Assembly (NCBI GenBank): GCA_947450005.1
Contig: CANFTU010000005.1
Span: 1-32,407 of the forward strand
Length of the DNA: 32,407 nucleotides
DNA from: Comamonadaceae bacterium
GTDB lineage: Bacteria > Pseudomonadota > Gammaproteobacteria > Burkholderiales > Burkholderiaceae_C
Reading direction: 5' to 3'
The translations under genes and the position numbers were made by a program. Numbering within the stretch: the stretch's first letter is position 1; every line of letters begins with the position of its first letter. The notes below the pieces were generated by a model, which worked only from the letters and a program-made list of their open reading frames with translations, was not told where the DNA came from and searched no databases. Below are positions 1 to 8,564 of the stretch, piece by piece.

Positions 1-2
1 CG

Positions 3-509
3 TTGGCCTCGCCGCGCGGAGTGCGGCGGATCGACGTGCGCTCGGCGCACGACATGCTGCAGGCCTGCCAGGCGCATGCGGATACCAGTGACATCCTGAT
101 TGCCACGGCAGCGGTCGCCGATTGGCGCTCGGCAGACGCCGCAGAACACAAAATCAAAAAAGATGGCTCCGGCCTGCCGCCGGCTCTGCAATTGGTAGAA
201 AACCCTGACATCCTGGCCACATTGGCAGCCTCACCCCGCGGGCGCAGCGGCGCCTTGTTTTGCGTAGGCTTTGCAGCGGAGAGCCACAACCTGCTGGAAC
301 TCGCCAGCGCCAAACGCGTGCGCAAAGGCGTGCCGCTGATGGTGGGCAACATTGGCCCCCAAACCTTCGGGCAGGACGACAACGCGCTGCTGCTGATCGA
401 CGCACAGGGCGTGACCGAGTTGCCCCGCAACGCCAAAATCACGTTGGCGCGCCAACTGATCGCGCGCATCGCCGCGCACAGCATCCCAACTGTTCCTCAA
501 GCACACTGA
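3..509 (+). CDS. coaBC: Bifunctional phosphopantothenoylcysteine decarboxylase/phosphopantothenate-cysteine ligase, C-terminal part (truncated by window start)
   Basis: Open from the window edge. Motifs ILIATAAVADWR, EHKIKK and LVENPDIL are typical of the CoaB domain. Followed immediately by dut. Confidence 0.92.
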   Translation: MASPRGVRRIDVRSAHDMLQACQAHADTSDILIATAAVADWRSADAAEHKIKKDGSGLPPALQLVENPDILATLAASPRGRSGALFCVGFAAESHNLLELASAKRVRKGVPLMVGNIGPQTFGQDDNALLLIDAQGVTELPRNAKITLARQLIARIAAHSIPTVPQAH

Positions 510-512
510 TTT

Positions 513-959
513 ATGCAAGTTGACATCAAAATTCTGGACGCACGGCTGCTTGAGTCCATGCCCTCGTATGCGACGCCGGGCAGCGCCGGCCTGGACTTGC
601 GGGCTTGCCTGGACGCGCCGCTGACCCTGGAACCCAACGCCTGGCAGTTGGTACCGACCGGCATGGCCCTGTTCCTCAATGACCCGGCCTATGCCGCGCT
701 GATCCTGCCGCGATCCGGCCTGGGCCACAAACACGGCATCGTCTTGGGTAATTTGGTGGGCTTGATCGACAGCGACTACCAGGGGCAGCTGATGGTCAGC
801 GCCTGGAACCGCAGCGCAACAGCCTTCACCATGACACCCATGGATCGCATCGCGCAGCTGGTGATCGTGCCGGTCGTGCAAGCGCAGTTTCGCGTGGTGA
901 CCGAATTTCCTGCCAGCACCCGCGGCGAAGGCGGCTACGGCTCGACTGGCAAGTCCTAA
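513..959 (+). CDS. dut: Deoxyuridine 5'-triphosphate nucleotidohydrolase (dUTPase)
   Basis: 148 aa with the dUTPase motifs [31 protein letters not shown] and C-terminal [10 protein letters not shown]. Confidence 0.97.
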   Translation: MQVDIKILDARLLESMPSYATPGSAGLDLRACLDAPLTLEPNAWQLVPTGMALFLNDPAYAALILPRSGLGHKHGIVLGNLVGLIDSDYQGQLMVSAWNRSATAFTMTPMDRIAQLVIVPVVQAQFRVVTEFPASTRGEGGYGSTGKS

Positions 960-974
960 CGCCGGTTCAACTGC

Positions 975-1508
975 TCAGTGCAGCAAGGATCCGCCATCGC
1001 CCTGCACATGGGGCGGCTCGATGCGGAAAAAGTGTGAACCCGTGCTGCGCTGAGCCAGTTCATCGGCCGTCGCCCCACGCACATCCTCAATCTGCAAGTG
1101 CAAGCGTATGGCCATACCAGCGAGCGGATGGTTGCCATCGAGCACCACGTGCTCGGGGTAGATGTCGGTTACGGTGAACAGCGCGTATGGCGGCACATCG
1201 GGGTTACAACCTTGGGGGAGCGCAGACCCCTCGATCAAGGACCCCACTTCCAGCTCCGCCGGGAACAAGCCACGCGGCTCCAGAAATAGCAACTTGTCAT
1301 CAAAGTCGCCAAAGGCCTGGTCGGGCTCTATCTGAATCTGCAGCGCATCTCCGGCACGGTGGCCGTGTAAGACCGCCTCAATCGCCGGCAGCAAATCACC
1401 CCCGCCCAAAAAGAACTCCAAGGGCTCATCGAGCACATCCAATTGTTCGCCCAGTGTGTCCGTGAGCACCCACGTCAGCGCGACCACGCAGTCTTGAGAA
1501 ATTTGCAT
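975..1508 (-). CDS. FKBP-type peptidyl-prolyl cis-trans isomerase, SlyD-like
   Basis: Sequence LDEPLEFFLGGGDLLPAIEAVLHGHRAGD...EPDQAFGDFD resembles SlyD/FKBP. ATG at 1508 is preferred over the longer 1649 ORF start. Confidence 0.85.
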   Translation of the reverse strand: MQISQDCVVALTWVLTDTLGEQLDVLDEPLEFFLGGGDLLPAIEAVLHGHRAGDALQIQIEPDQAFGDFDDKLLFLEPRGLFPAELEVGSLIEGSALPQGCNPDVPPYALFTVTDIYPEHVVLDGNHPLAGMAIRLHLQIEDVRGATADELAQRSTGSHFFRIEPPHVQGDGGSLLH

Positions 1509-1647
1509 CGTGAGATTGTCGCACCGCCAATCGGTCTGGCCTGCATGCCCGTCAAGCGCTGAGGCAGCCTGCGCGGCCCAATTATTATTGGATGCGATGA
1601 ATGGATGAGGGCGTGCTACAGTCGTTGCAACAACTTGCATAGCAGCC

Positions 1648-1917
1648 ATGAAAAATCTATTTCTGATCGTTCAACTTAAGAACGACGACTACCGATACGA
1701 CCAATGGCGCGCAGATTTTGACGCCGAATCAGACGCACATAAGTTGTTTATGCGCGGCGTAACGATTGGGAAAATTGACGACCACACGGCAATGGTGGCG
1801 GCTGAGATATTTGACAAGCCTGGCAGAGATGCCTACCTGGCCGCGACGGCCGAGCGGAGCGCTGCTCTGGGCATTAAGAACCAATCCTACGTGATGATTC
1901 AAATCAGCGCCGATTAA
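1648..1917 (+). CDS. Small hypothetical protein (89 aa), possibly a dimeric alpha+beta barrel (YciI/DUF1330-like) fold
   Basis: Intact ATG ORF in an otherwise unexplained gap. Fold suggestion rests only on general appearance (MKNLFLIVQLK...YVMIQIS). Confidence 0.6.
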   Translation: MKNLFLIVQLKNDDYRYDQWRADFDAESDAHKLFMRGVTIGKIDDHTAMVAAEIFDKPGRDAYLAATAERSAALGIKNQSYVMIQISAD

Positions 1918-1937
1918 GACGCTCTTTCAACACCGTG

Positions 1938-2029
1938 TGGTGCCCGAGACCGGAATCGAACCGGTACGCCCCATTTCTGGAAGCGGCGGATTTTAAGTCC
2001 GATGTGTCTACCTATTTCACCACTCGGGC
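1938..2029 (-). tRNA. tRNA-Leu (anticodon UAA)
   Basis: Acceptor stem GCCCGAG/CTCGGGC with encoded CCA (tgg at 1938-1940). Long variable arm. T-arm ggttcgattccgg. Anticodon TAA in the reverse complement of ttttaagtcc. Confidence 0.95.
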
Positions 2030-2168
2030 ACACCCCAAGAATCTTACACCCCAACACAAGGCTTAACGGCCACGGGCGAATCATCCGCTAGGCGCCTTCG
2101 CGCCAGAAGGCTGCAGATCAACCATCGGTGACGGGCACGAGCGGAAGATGCGATTCCGGGAGAGTTTA

Positions 2169-2242
2169 TGGAGGCGCGGTCCGGAGTCGAACCGGACTAA
2201 CCGGATTTGCAATCCGGGGCATAACCGCTTTGCTACCGCGCC
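2169..2242 (-). tRNA. tRNA-Cys (anticodon GCA)
   Basis: Acceptor GGCGCGG/CCGCGCC, U73 discriminator, encoded CCA, anticodon GCA in reverse complement of atttgcaatcc. Confidence 0.95.
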
Positions 2243-2256
2243 GTCATTCCGCAACA

Positions 2257-2282
2257 AAAAGGGAAGCAATTGCTTCCCTTTT
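2257..2282 (-). terminator. Perfect palindromic terminator-like or processing hairpin between tRNA-Gly and tRNA-Cys
   Basis: aaaagggaagcaa|ttgcttccctttt is a 26-bp perfect palindrome. It is followed on the minus strand by a T tract (tttttgttgc). Confidence 0.7.
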
Positions 2283-2291
2283 TTGCATTTT

Positions 2292-2367
2292 TGGAGCGGG
2301 AAAAGAGTCTCGAACTCTCGACCTCAACCTTGGCAAGGTTGCGCTCTACCAACTGAGCTATTCCCGC
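2292..2367 (-). tRNA. tRNA-Gly (anticodon GCC), copy 1
   Basis: Acceptor GCGGGAA/TTCCCGC, U73, encoded CCA, anticodon GCC within ccttgccaagg. Confidence 0.96.
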
Positions 2368-2406
2368 ATACAAGGTACGGCTCAACGCCACACCTATCAA
2401 AAACTT

Positions 2407-2482
2407 TGGAGCGGGAAAAGAGTCTCGAACTCTCGACCTCAACCTTGGCAAGGTTGCGCTCTACCAACTGAGCTATTCCCGC
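2407..2482 (-). tRNA. tRNA-Gly (anticodon GCC), copy 2
   Basis: Apparently identical in sequence to copy 1 at 2292-2367, with a 39-bp spacer between them. Confidence 0.96.
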
Positions 2483-2495
2483 AATCGAGCCGCAG

Positions 2496-2524
2496 AGTAT
2501 AAGCGACAAAACTGCCCCGCTCAA
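2496..2524 (-). promoter_or_regulatory. Sigma70-type promoter for the tandem tRNA-Gly genes
   Basis: On the minus strand: TTGAGC - 17 bp - TATACT, with the -10 box 13 nt upstream of the tRNA-Gly copy 2 5' end. Confidence 0.7.
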
Positions 2525-2552
2525 GGAGCACCGGCCTCGACTGCGGACAACG

Positions 2553-4985
2553 TTAGTGCGTAACGGGTGTCGCAGGTTTATCGGCCCCCGCAGCGGCAAG
2601 AACCTCCGGCACCACGGGCACTTCATCGACCAGCGGTATGGGTTGGTGCACGAGCGCATGCTCCAAGACCTGGTCGATCCAGCGCACAGGGATGATTTTC
2701 AGACCGGCTTTGACGTTGTCCGGGATTTCCTGCAAGTCTTTGGCATTGGACTCCGGGATCAACACCGTGCGAATGCCGCCACGCAAGGCCGCGAGCAACT
2801 TTTCTTTCAGCCCGCCGATTTCCGTGATTTCACCGCGCAGGGTGATCTCACCCGTCATCGCGACGTCGCCATGCACAGCGATACCGGTGATGGCTGACAC
2901 CAGCGCCGTTGCCATCGCGGCACCTGCGCTGGGGCCATCTTTGGGGGTCGCGCCATCCGGCACATGGATATGGATATCTTTCTTGTCGAACACCTCGTCT
3001 TTGATGCCCAGCACTTTGGAGCGGCTGCGCACCACGGTGCGAGCCGCCTCAACCGATTCTTTCATGACGTCGCCCAGCGAACCGGTGCGCGTAATCGTGC
3101 CCTTGCCCGGGGTGATCGCGGCCTCAATGGTCAACAGATCACCACCCACCTCGGTCCAGGCAAGACCGCAGACCTGACCAACTTGGTTCTGGTCTTCCGC
3201 ACGCCCATAGGTGTATTTACGAACTCCCAGGAAGTCATTGAGTCCGTCGGCCGTGACCACGATTTTCCCGGTCATTTTCTTCAACAAAAGACCTTTGACC
3301 ACCTTGCGGCAGATCTTGGAGAGCTCACGCTCCAGGGAACGCACGCCCGCTTCGCGGGTGTAGTAGCGCACGATATCGCGAACCGCAGACTCTTCAATTT
3401 GCAACTCTTCGGCCTTCACCCCGTTATTTTTCATCTGCTTTGGAAGCAAATAAGTGATCGCAATATTGGTCTTCTCATCCTCCGTGTAGCCCGAGAGGCG
3501 AATCACTTCCATACGGTCCAGCAGAGCCGGGGGGATCTTCATGGAGTTGGAGGTCGCGACGAACATCACATCGCTCAGGTCGTAGTCGACTTCCACATAG
3601 TGGTCGCCGAACTTGTGGTTTTGCTCAGGATCGAGCACCTCGAGCAAGGCACTGCTGGGGTCGCCCCGGAAGTCTGTGCCTAGTTTGTCGATCTCATCCA
3701 GCAAAAACAATGGATTGCGGGTGCCCACCTTGGTCAGGCTCTGCAGGACCTTTCCGGGCATGGCGCCGATATAGGTGCGCCGGTGGCCCCTGATTTCGGC
3801 TTCGTCACGCATGCCACCCAGGGCCATACGCACGTATTTACGCCCGGTTGCCTTGGCAATGGACTGGCCCAGCGATGTTTTGCCCACGCCCGGCGGGCCA
3901 ACGAGACACAAAATCGGAGCCTTCACTTTGTCCACCCGCTGCTGCACCGCGAGGTATTCCAAAATCCGGTCTTTGACTTTGTCCAGGCCGTAGTGGTCCT
4001 GGTTCAAAACGGCTTCTGCATTTCCCAGGTCGTGTTTGATTTTGGTTTTGGTACGCCAAGGCAGCCCGACCAGCACATCAATGTAATTACGCACCACCGT
4101 GGCCTCGGCCGACATGGGAGACATCAAACGCAGTTTTTTGAGTTCGCCTTCGGCTTTCTTCAAGGCCTCGGCGGGCATTTTGGCGCCCTTAATCTTATTT
4201 TCGATCTCTTCAATATCAGCGCCGTCCTCGCCGTCGCCCAGCTCCTTTTGGATCGCTTTGACCTGCTCGTTCAAATAAAAATCGCGCTGGTTCTTCTCCA
4301 TCTGACGCTTGACGCGACCTCGGATTTTTTTATCGACGTTGAGGATGTCAACCTCGCGCTCAATTTGCTCAAACAGGTTTTCGAGCCGTTGCTGCACATC
4401 CGACAGCGCCAGAACAGCTTGCTTGTTTTCCAGCTTGAGCGGCAGGTGCGCGGCGATGGTGTCCGCCAAGCGACCGGTGTCGTCAATGCTGACGATGGAC
4501 GTCAAAATTTCGGGCGGTATTTTCTTGTTCAGTTTCACGTATTGGTCAAACTGCTGCATCACCGCGCGGCGCAGGGCTTCGAGTTCACTGGAGCCCTCAC
4601 CCGCCGGTTGCGGCTCGACTGCCTCCACGGGGGTGAGCTGCGCCACGAAGTGCGTTTCCAAGTCGCTGATTTTGTTGACGTGCGCGCGCTGATGCCCTTC
4701 CACTAGCACCTTCACGGTGCCGTCGGGCAGCTTGAGCATCTGCAAAATCGTCGATACGCAACCCACGTCAAACATATCGCCCACCGAGGGTTCGTCTTTG
4801 GATGCGGTCTTTTGGGCTACCAACATGATCCGCCGCTCGGACTCCATCGCCGACTCCAGCGCCTTGATGCTTTTGGAACGCCCCACAAACAGGGGAATCA
4901 CCATGTGCGGAAACACCACCACATCGCGCAGCGGCAACATGGGCAGCTCAATCGGGGTCGGTGGCAAAGGGGTATGGCCGGACAT
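2553..4985 (-). CDS. lon: ATP-dependent protease Lon
   Basis: About 810 aa. Walker A GPPGVGKTSLGQSIA, Lon protease Ser/Lys motif PKDGPSAG...GEITLRG. ATG at 4985 (MSGHTPLPP) is preferred. Confidence 0.98.
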   Translation of the reverse strand: MSGHTPLPPTPIELPMLPLRDVVVFPHMVIPLFVGRSKSIKALESAMESERRIMLVAQKTASKDEPSVGDMFDVGCVSTILQMLKLPDGTVKVLVEGHQRAHVNKISDLETHFVAQLTPVEAVEPQPAGEGSSELEALRRAVMQQFDQYVKLNKKIPPEILTSIVSIDDTGRLADTIAAHLPLKLENKQAVLALSDVQQRLENLFEQIEREVDILNVDKKIRGRVKRQMEKNQRDFYLNEQVKAIQKELGDGEDGADIEEIENKIKGAKMPAEALKKAEGELKKLRLMSPMSAEATVVRNYIDVLVGLPWRTKTKIKHDLGNAEAVLNQDHYGLDKVKDRILEYLAVQQRVDKVKAPILCLVGPPGVGKTSLGQSIAKATGRKYVRMALGGMRDEAEIRGHRRTYIGAMPGKVLQSLTKVGTRNPLFLLDEIDKLGTDFRGDPSSALLEVLDPEQNHKFGDHYVEVDYDLSDVMFVATSNSMKIPPALLDRMEVIRLSGYTEDEKTNIAITYLLPKQMKNNGVKAEELQIEESAVRDIVRYYTREAGVRSLERELSKICRKVVKGLLLKKMTGKIVVTADGLNDFLGVRKYTYGRAEDQNQVGQVCGLAWTEVGGDLLTIEAAITPGKGTITRTGSLGDVMKESVEAARTVVRSRSKVLGIKDEVFDKKDIHIHVPDGATPKDGPSAGAAMATALVSAITGIAVHGDVAMTGEITLRGEITEIGGLKEKLLAALRGGIRTVLIPESNAKDLQEIPDNVKAGLKIIPVRWIDQVLEHALVHQPIPLVDEVPVVPEVLAAAGADKPATPVTH

Positions 4986-5053
4986 TTCTATCTTTCGTTC
5001 AAGAGGCATACGCTGGGTTAAGACCCGCGTTCATCAGTCGCAAAGGGCGGGAT

Positions 5054-6319
5054 TCACGCCTGCTTGGCAATTTCCCGGTAAACCAGCAAAGGAGGCTTGT
5101 TGTCTTCGATGGTTTTCTCATCGACGACCACGCGCTCGACATTCGGCGAATCCGGCAACTCATACATGGTGTCAATCAATGACTGCTCCACGATCGAGCG
5201 CAATCCCCGCGCGCCGGTTTTCCGCGCAAGCGCACGCTTGGCAATCGCGCGCAACGCATCGGGCAGTATCTCCAGCTCAACGCCCTCCATTGCCAGCAGC
5301 TTGGCGTACTGCTTAACTAAGGCATTTTTTGGCTCGGTCAAAATTTGCACCAACGCGTCCTCGGTCAACTCGGCAAGGGTGGCAACCACCGGCATACGGC
5401 CAACCAACTCTGGAATGAGGCCGAACTTGATCAAATCTTCCGGTTCGACTTCCTTGAAGACATCGGACAAACTGCGCTGCGCCTGGCTCTTCACCGTGGC
5501 TGAGAAACCGATCCCAGACGATTGCGTCCGGTTGTCAATCACTTTTTCCAAACCTGAAAAAGCACCGCCGCAAATGAACAGGATATTCGTCGTGTCAATC
5601 TGCACAAAATCCTGATTGGGGTGCTTGCGGCCACCCTGCGGCGGAACGCTGGCCATGGTGCCTTCGATCAACTTCAGCAGGGCTTGCTGCACACCCTCGC
5701 CAGACACATCACGGGTAATCGACGGGTTATCTGATTTGCGTGAAATTTTGTCAATCTCGTCGATGTACACAATTCCGCGCTGGGCGCGTTCGACATCGTA
5801 ATTGCAGGTTTGGAGCAACTTCAAGACGATATTTTCGACGTCTTCGCCGACATAACCGGCTTCGGTCAGTGTCGTGGCATCCGCCATCACGAAGGGGACG
5901 TCGAGCATGCGCGCCAGGGTTTGCGCCAACAAGGTCTTGCCGGAGCCGGTGGGGCCAATCAGCAGAATATTGCTCTTAGCTAACTCCACTTCGTCCTTTT
6001 TGGACTTGTCTTTGTGACGCAAGCGCTTGTAATGGTTGTAAACCGCAACGGCCAACGTGCGCTTGGCGGGCTCCTGCCCGATGACATAGTTATCCAGGTT
6101 GGCCTTGATCGTGGCCGGCGTGGGCAATTCGCCACGCGCTTCCTTGGCGTCGGTTACGCCCGCGGAGTCATCCCGGATAATTTCATTGCAGAGGTCGATG
6201 CATTCATCACACACGAAGACCGACGGCCCGGCGATCAGCTTCTTCACTTCATGCTGGCTCTTGCCACAAAAGGAGCAAAAGAGATTCTTCTCGCTAGAGG
6301 AGCCTTTTTTTTCAGCCAT
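5054..6319 (-). CDS. clpX: ATP-dependent Clp protease ATP-binding subunit ClpX
   Basis: 421 aa. N-terminal zinc-binding domain [11 protein letters not shown]...CDECIDLC, Walker [16 protein letters not shown]. Confidence 0.98.
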   Translation of the reverse strand: MAEKKGSSSEKNLFCSFCGKSQHEVKKLIAGPSVFVCDECIDLCNEIIRDDSAGVTDAKEARGELPTPATIKANLDNYVIGQEPAKRTLAVAVYNHYKRLRHKDKSKKDEVELAKSNILLIGPTGSGKTLLAQTLARMLDVPFVMADATTLTEAGYVGEDVENIVLKLLQTCNYDVERAQRGIVYIDEIDKISRKSDNPSITRDVSGEGVQQALLKLIEGTMASVPPQGGRKHPNQDFVQIDTTNILFICGGAFSGLEKVIDNRTQSSGIGFSATVKSQAQRSLSDVFKEVEPEDLIKFGLIPELVGRMPVVATLAELTEDALVQILTEPKNALVKQYAKLLAMEGVELEILPDALRAIAKRALARKTGARGLRSIVEQSLIDTMYELPDSPNVERVVVDEKTIEDNKPPLLVYREIAKQA

Positions 6320-6349
6320 ATGGAGGTGCTTCGTTTATCGGGTTCCGTT

Positions 6350-6979
6350 TCAGGGGCGCTTTTCAATCACTTCGTCGACCAAACCATATTCTTTGGATTC
6401 CTGCGCTGACAAATAATAATCGCGTTCGGTATCACTCTGGATCTTTTCCAGGGGTTGGCCTGTGCGATCCGCAAGTATTTTGTTCAATTGCTCGCGGGTT
6501 TTGAGTATTTCCCGGGCGTGGATCTCAATTTCCGTCGCCTGGCCCTGCGTTCCGCCGAGGGGCTGGTGAATCATCACTTTGGAATTGGGTAGCGAAAAAC
6601 GCTTGCCTTTGGCTCCCGCAGCCAGCAAAAACGCGCCCATGCTGGCGGCCATACCGATGCACAGCGTCGAAACCTGGGGCTTGATGAAGTTCATAGTGTC
6701 AAAAATCGCCATGCCGGCGCTGACCGAGCCACCCGGGGAGTTGATGTAAAACGATATGTCCTTATCCGGATTTTCGCTTTCCAGGAACAGCAACTGCGCC
6801 ACAACCAGGTTGGCGACATGGTCGTTCACTGGTCCCACCAGAAAAATCACCCGCTCCTTGAGCAGCCGGGAGTAGATGTCGTACGAGCGCTCGCCCCGCC
6901 CGGACTGCTCGATGACCATGGGGATCATGCCCAGCGCCTGGGTTTCTTGGGGCTCACGCCCGCCATATTGGATTTTCAT
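6350..6979 (-). CDS. clpP: ATP-dependent Clp protease proteolytic subunit ClpP
   Basis: 209 aa. [14 protein letters not shown], catalytic Ser in [11 protein letters not shown], catalytic His in MIHQPLGG. Confidence 0.98.
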   Translation of the reverse strand: MKIQYGGREPQETQALGMIPMVIEQSGRGERSYDIYSRLLKERVIFLVGPVNDHVANLVVAQLLFLESENPDKDISFYINSPGGSVSAGMAIFDTMNFIKPQVSTLCIGMAASMGAFLLAAGAKGKRFSLPNSKVMIHQPLGGTQGQATEIEIHAREILKTREQLNKILADRTGQPLEKIQSDTERDYYLSAQESKEYGLVDEVIEKRP

Positions 6980-7004
6980 ACGACTGTTCTCCGGGTATTG
7001 CTGA

Positions 7005-8315
7005 TCAAACCTGTCCCATCAACTCGTCAAAGTCAATGTGCTTTTCTTCCACCTTCACCTGAGACAAGATGTAGTCGGTTACGTTGTTTTCAATGACCAC
7101 CGACTCGACTTCCGCCATGCGTTGGCGGTCGCTGTGGTACCAGCGCACCACTTCAGCGGGTTTTTCGTAGCTGGATGCCAGCTCGTCTACATGCTGTTTG
7201 ATCTGCTCCGGCTTGGCTTCCAGACCCTGGGTGCGAACCAATTCAGCAACGGTCAGGCCCAAACGGACCCGACGCTCTGCCTGGGCGCGGAACATATCCT
7301 GCGGAATCGGCGCCTTATCGGCGTCTTTCACGCCGCGCTGCTTGAGCTCTTCACGGGCGCTGGCCACCATCCGGTCGACCTCGGACATCACGCTGGAGCG
7401 CGGCAAGTCAAAGTCTGTGCGTGACACCAGCGCGTCCATCGCCGACTGTTTGTTGCGGCTGAGCAAACGGAACTTGACTTCGCGCTGCAGATTTTTGCGG
7501 ATGTCCGCACGCATCGCCTCCACGGTGCCCTCTGGTATGCCCAGCGATTTGGCCATGGCATCGTCCACCTGTGGCAGGTGGGCCGCCTCCAACTTTTTGA
7601 CGGTGACCATGAAGTCCGCGGTCTTTCCAGCTACGTCTTTGCCTTGGTAATCCTCCGGGAAAACCAAAGGAAAGGTCTTGCTTTCACCAATTTTCATACC
7701 CAGCGTAGCGGCTTCAAACTCCTTGAGCATCTGGCCGTCGCCCAAAATGAACTGGAAATCGGCCGCCTTCCCGCCGTCAAACAACTCGCCGTCAATTTTT
7801 CCTTCGAAGTCGACCGTCACGCGATCGGTCTCCTGCGCCACACTGTCCAAAGCGCGCTGCGCGAAGGTACGGCGCTGCTTGCGCAAAATGTCAATGGTCT
7901 TGTCAATGGCAGCCTCGCTGACCTCGGCGTGCACTTTTTCGACCACTGCGTCCGACAGGGGCGCAATCTTGACCTCTGGAAACACCTCAAACACCGCGTC
8001 AAAGGCCATTTCATCGTCTGAAGGCGCGGTCGCCTGGGTGATACTGGGCTGCCCGGCCACGCGCAACTTGGCTTCGTTGGCCGCAGCGCTGAAAGCCTGA
8101 CCGACCTTGTCGTTGACAACTTCATATTGAACTGAATAGCCGTAGCGCTGGGCTACCACATTCATAGGGACCTTTCCGGGGCGGAATCCGTCCATCTTGA
8201 CCGTGCGGGCCAGTTTGCGCAAACGCACATCCACCTCACCTTGTATCGCTGCCACCGGCATCGTGAGTGTGATTTTGCGTTCCAGTTTTTCCAAATTTTC
8301 CACCACCACGGTCAT
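7005..8315 (-). CDS. tig: Trigger factor (ribosome-associated chaperone/PPIase)
   Basis: Ribosome-binding signature GFRPGKVP near the N-terminus, FKBP-like central domain, upstream of clpP. ATG at 8315 ([14 protein letters not shown]). Confidence 0.97.
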   Translation of the reverse strand: MTVVVENLEKLERKITLTMPVAAIQGEVDVRLRKLARTVKMDGFRPGKVPMNVVAQRYGYSVQYEVVNDKVGQAFSAAANEAKLRVAGQPSITQATAPSDDEMAFDAVFEVFPEVKIAPLSDAVVEKVHAEVSEAAIDKTIDILRKQRRTFAQRALDSVAQETDRVTVDFEGKIDGELFDGGKAADFQFILGDGQMLKEFEAATLGMKIGESKTFPLVFPEDYQGKDVAGKTADFMVTVKKLEAAHLPQVDDAMAKSLGIPEGTVEAMRADIRKNLQREVKFRLLSRNKQSAMDALVSRTDFDLPRSSVMSEVDRMVASAREELKQRGVKDADKAPIPQDMFRAQAERRVRLGLTVAELVRTQGLEAKPEQIKQHVDELASSYEKPAEVVRWYHSDRQRMAEVESVVIENNVTDYILSQVKVEEKHIDFDELMGQV

Positions 8316-8333
8316 CGCTCTACTCCTCAAAGG

Positions 8334-8381
8334 AAAAAAATCGGGGCAACCAATGCCGCTCATGCGACACTGGATTGCCCC
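8334..8381 (-). terminator. Rho-independent terminator-like hairpin between tRNA-Leu(UAG) and tig
   Basis: Minus strand: ggggcaatccagtg-loop-cattggttgcccc followed by gaTTTTTTT, just upstream of the tig ribosome-binding site. Confidence 0.65.
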
Positions 8382-8413
8382 ATAACATCGGGCTTACGCC
8401 ATCGGTATCCGGC

Positions 8414-8500
8414 TGGTGCGCGGGGGGGGACTCGAACCCCCACAGTATTGCTACCGTCAGGACCTAAACCTGGTGCGTCTACCAATTTCGCCACCCGCGC
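8414..8500 (-). tRNA. tRNA-Leu (anticodon UAG)
   Basis: Acceptor GCGCGGG/CCCGCGC, A73, encoded CCA, long variable arm, anticodon TAG within ggtttaggtc. Confidence 0.95.
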
Positions 8501-8564
8501 GGGCATTTCAGGTCAGCCGAAGAGTTTAACCTCCCGGCCGCAATGGACGCCTCAGGCGCGGGCC

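Noticed and set aside
2128-2502. Repeated peptide GKRVSNSRPQPWQGCALPTELFP in + and - ORFs
   Set aside because: This is translation of the duplicated tRNA-Gly genes, a common spurious annotation. It is not a protein repeat family.
3783-4706. 307-aa + strand ORF antisense to lon, plus 2964..3683
   Set aside because: Shadow ORFs of lon, with no separate RBS or domain evidence.
4986-5053. CTTGAAC upstream of lon as a heat-shock -35 box
   Set aside because: It lies too close to the lon ATG, with no room for a CCCCAT-like -10 and transcription start.
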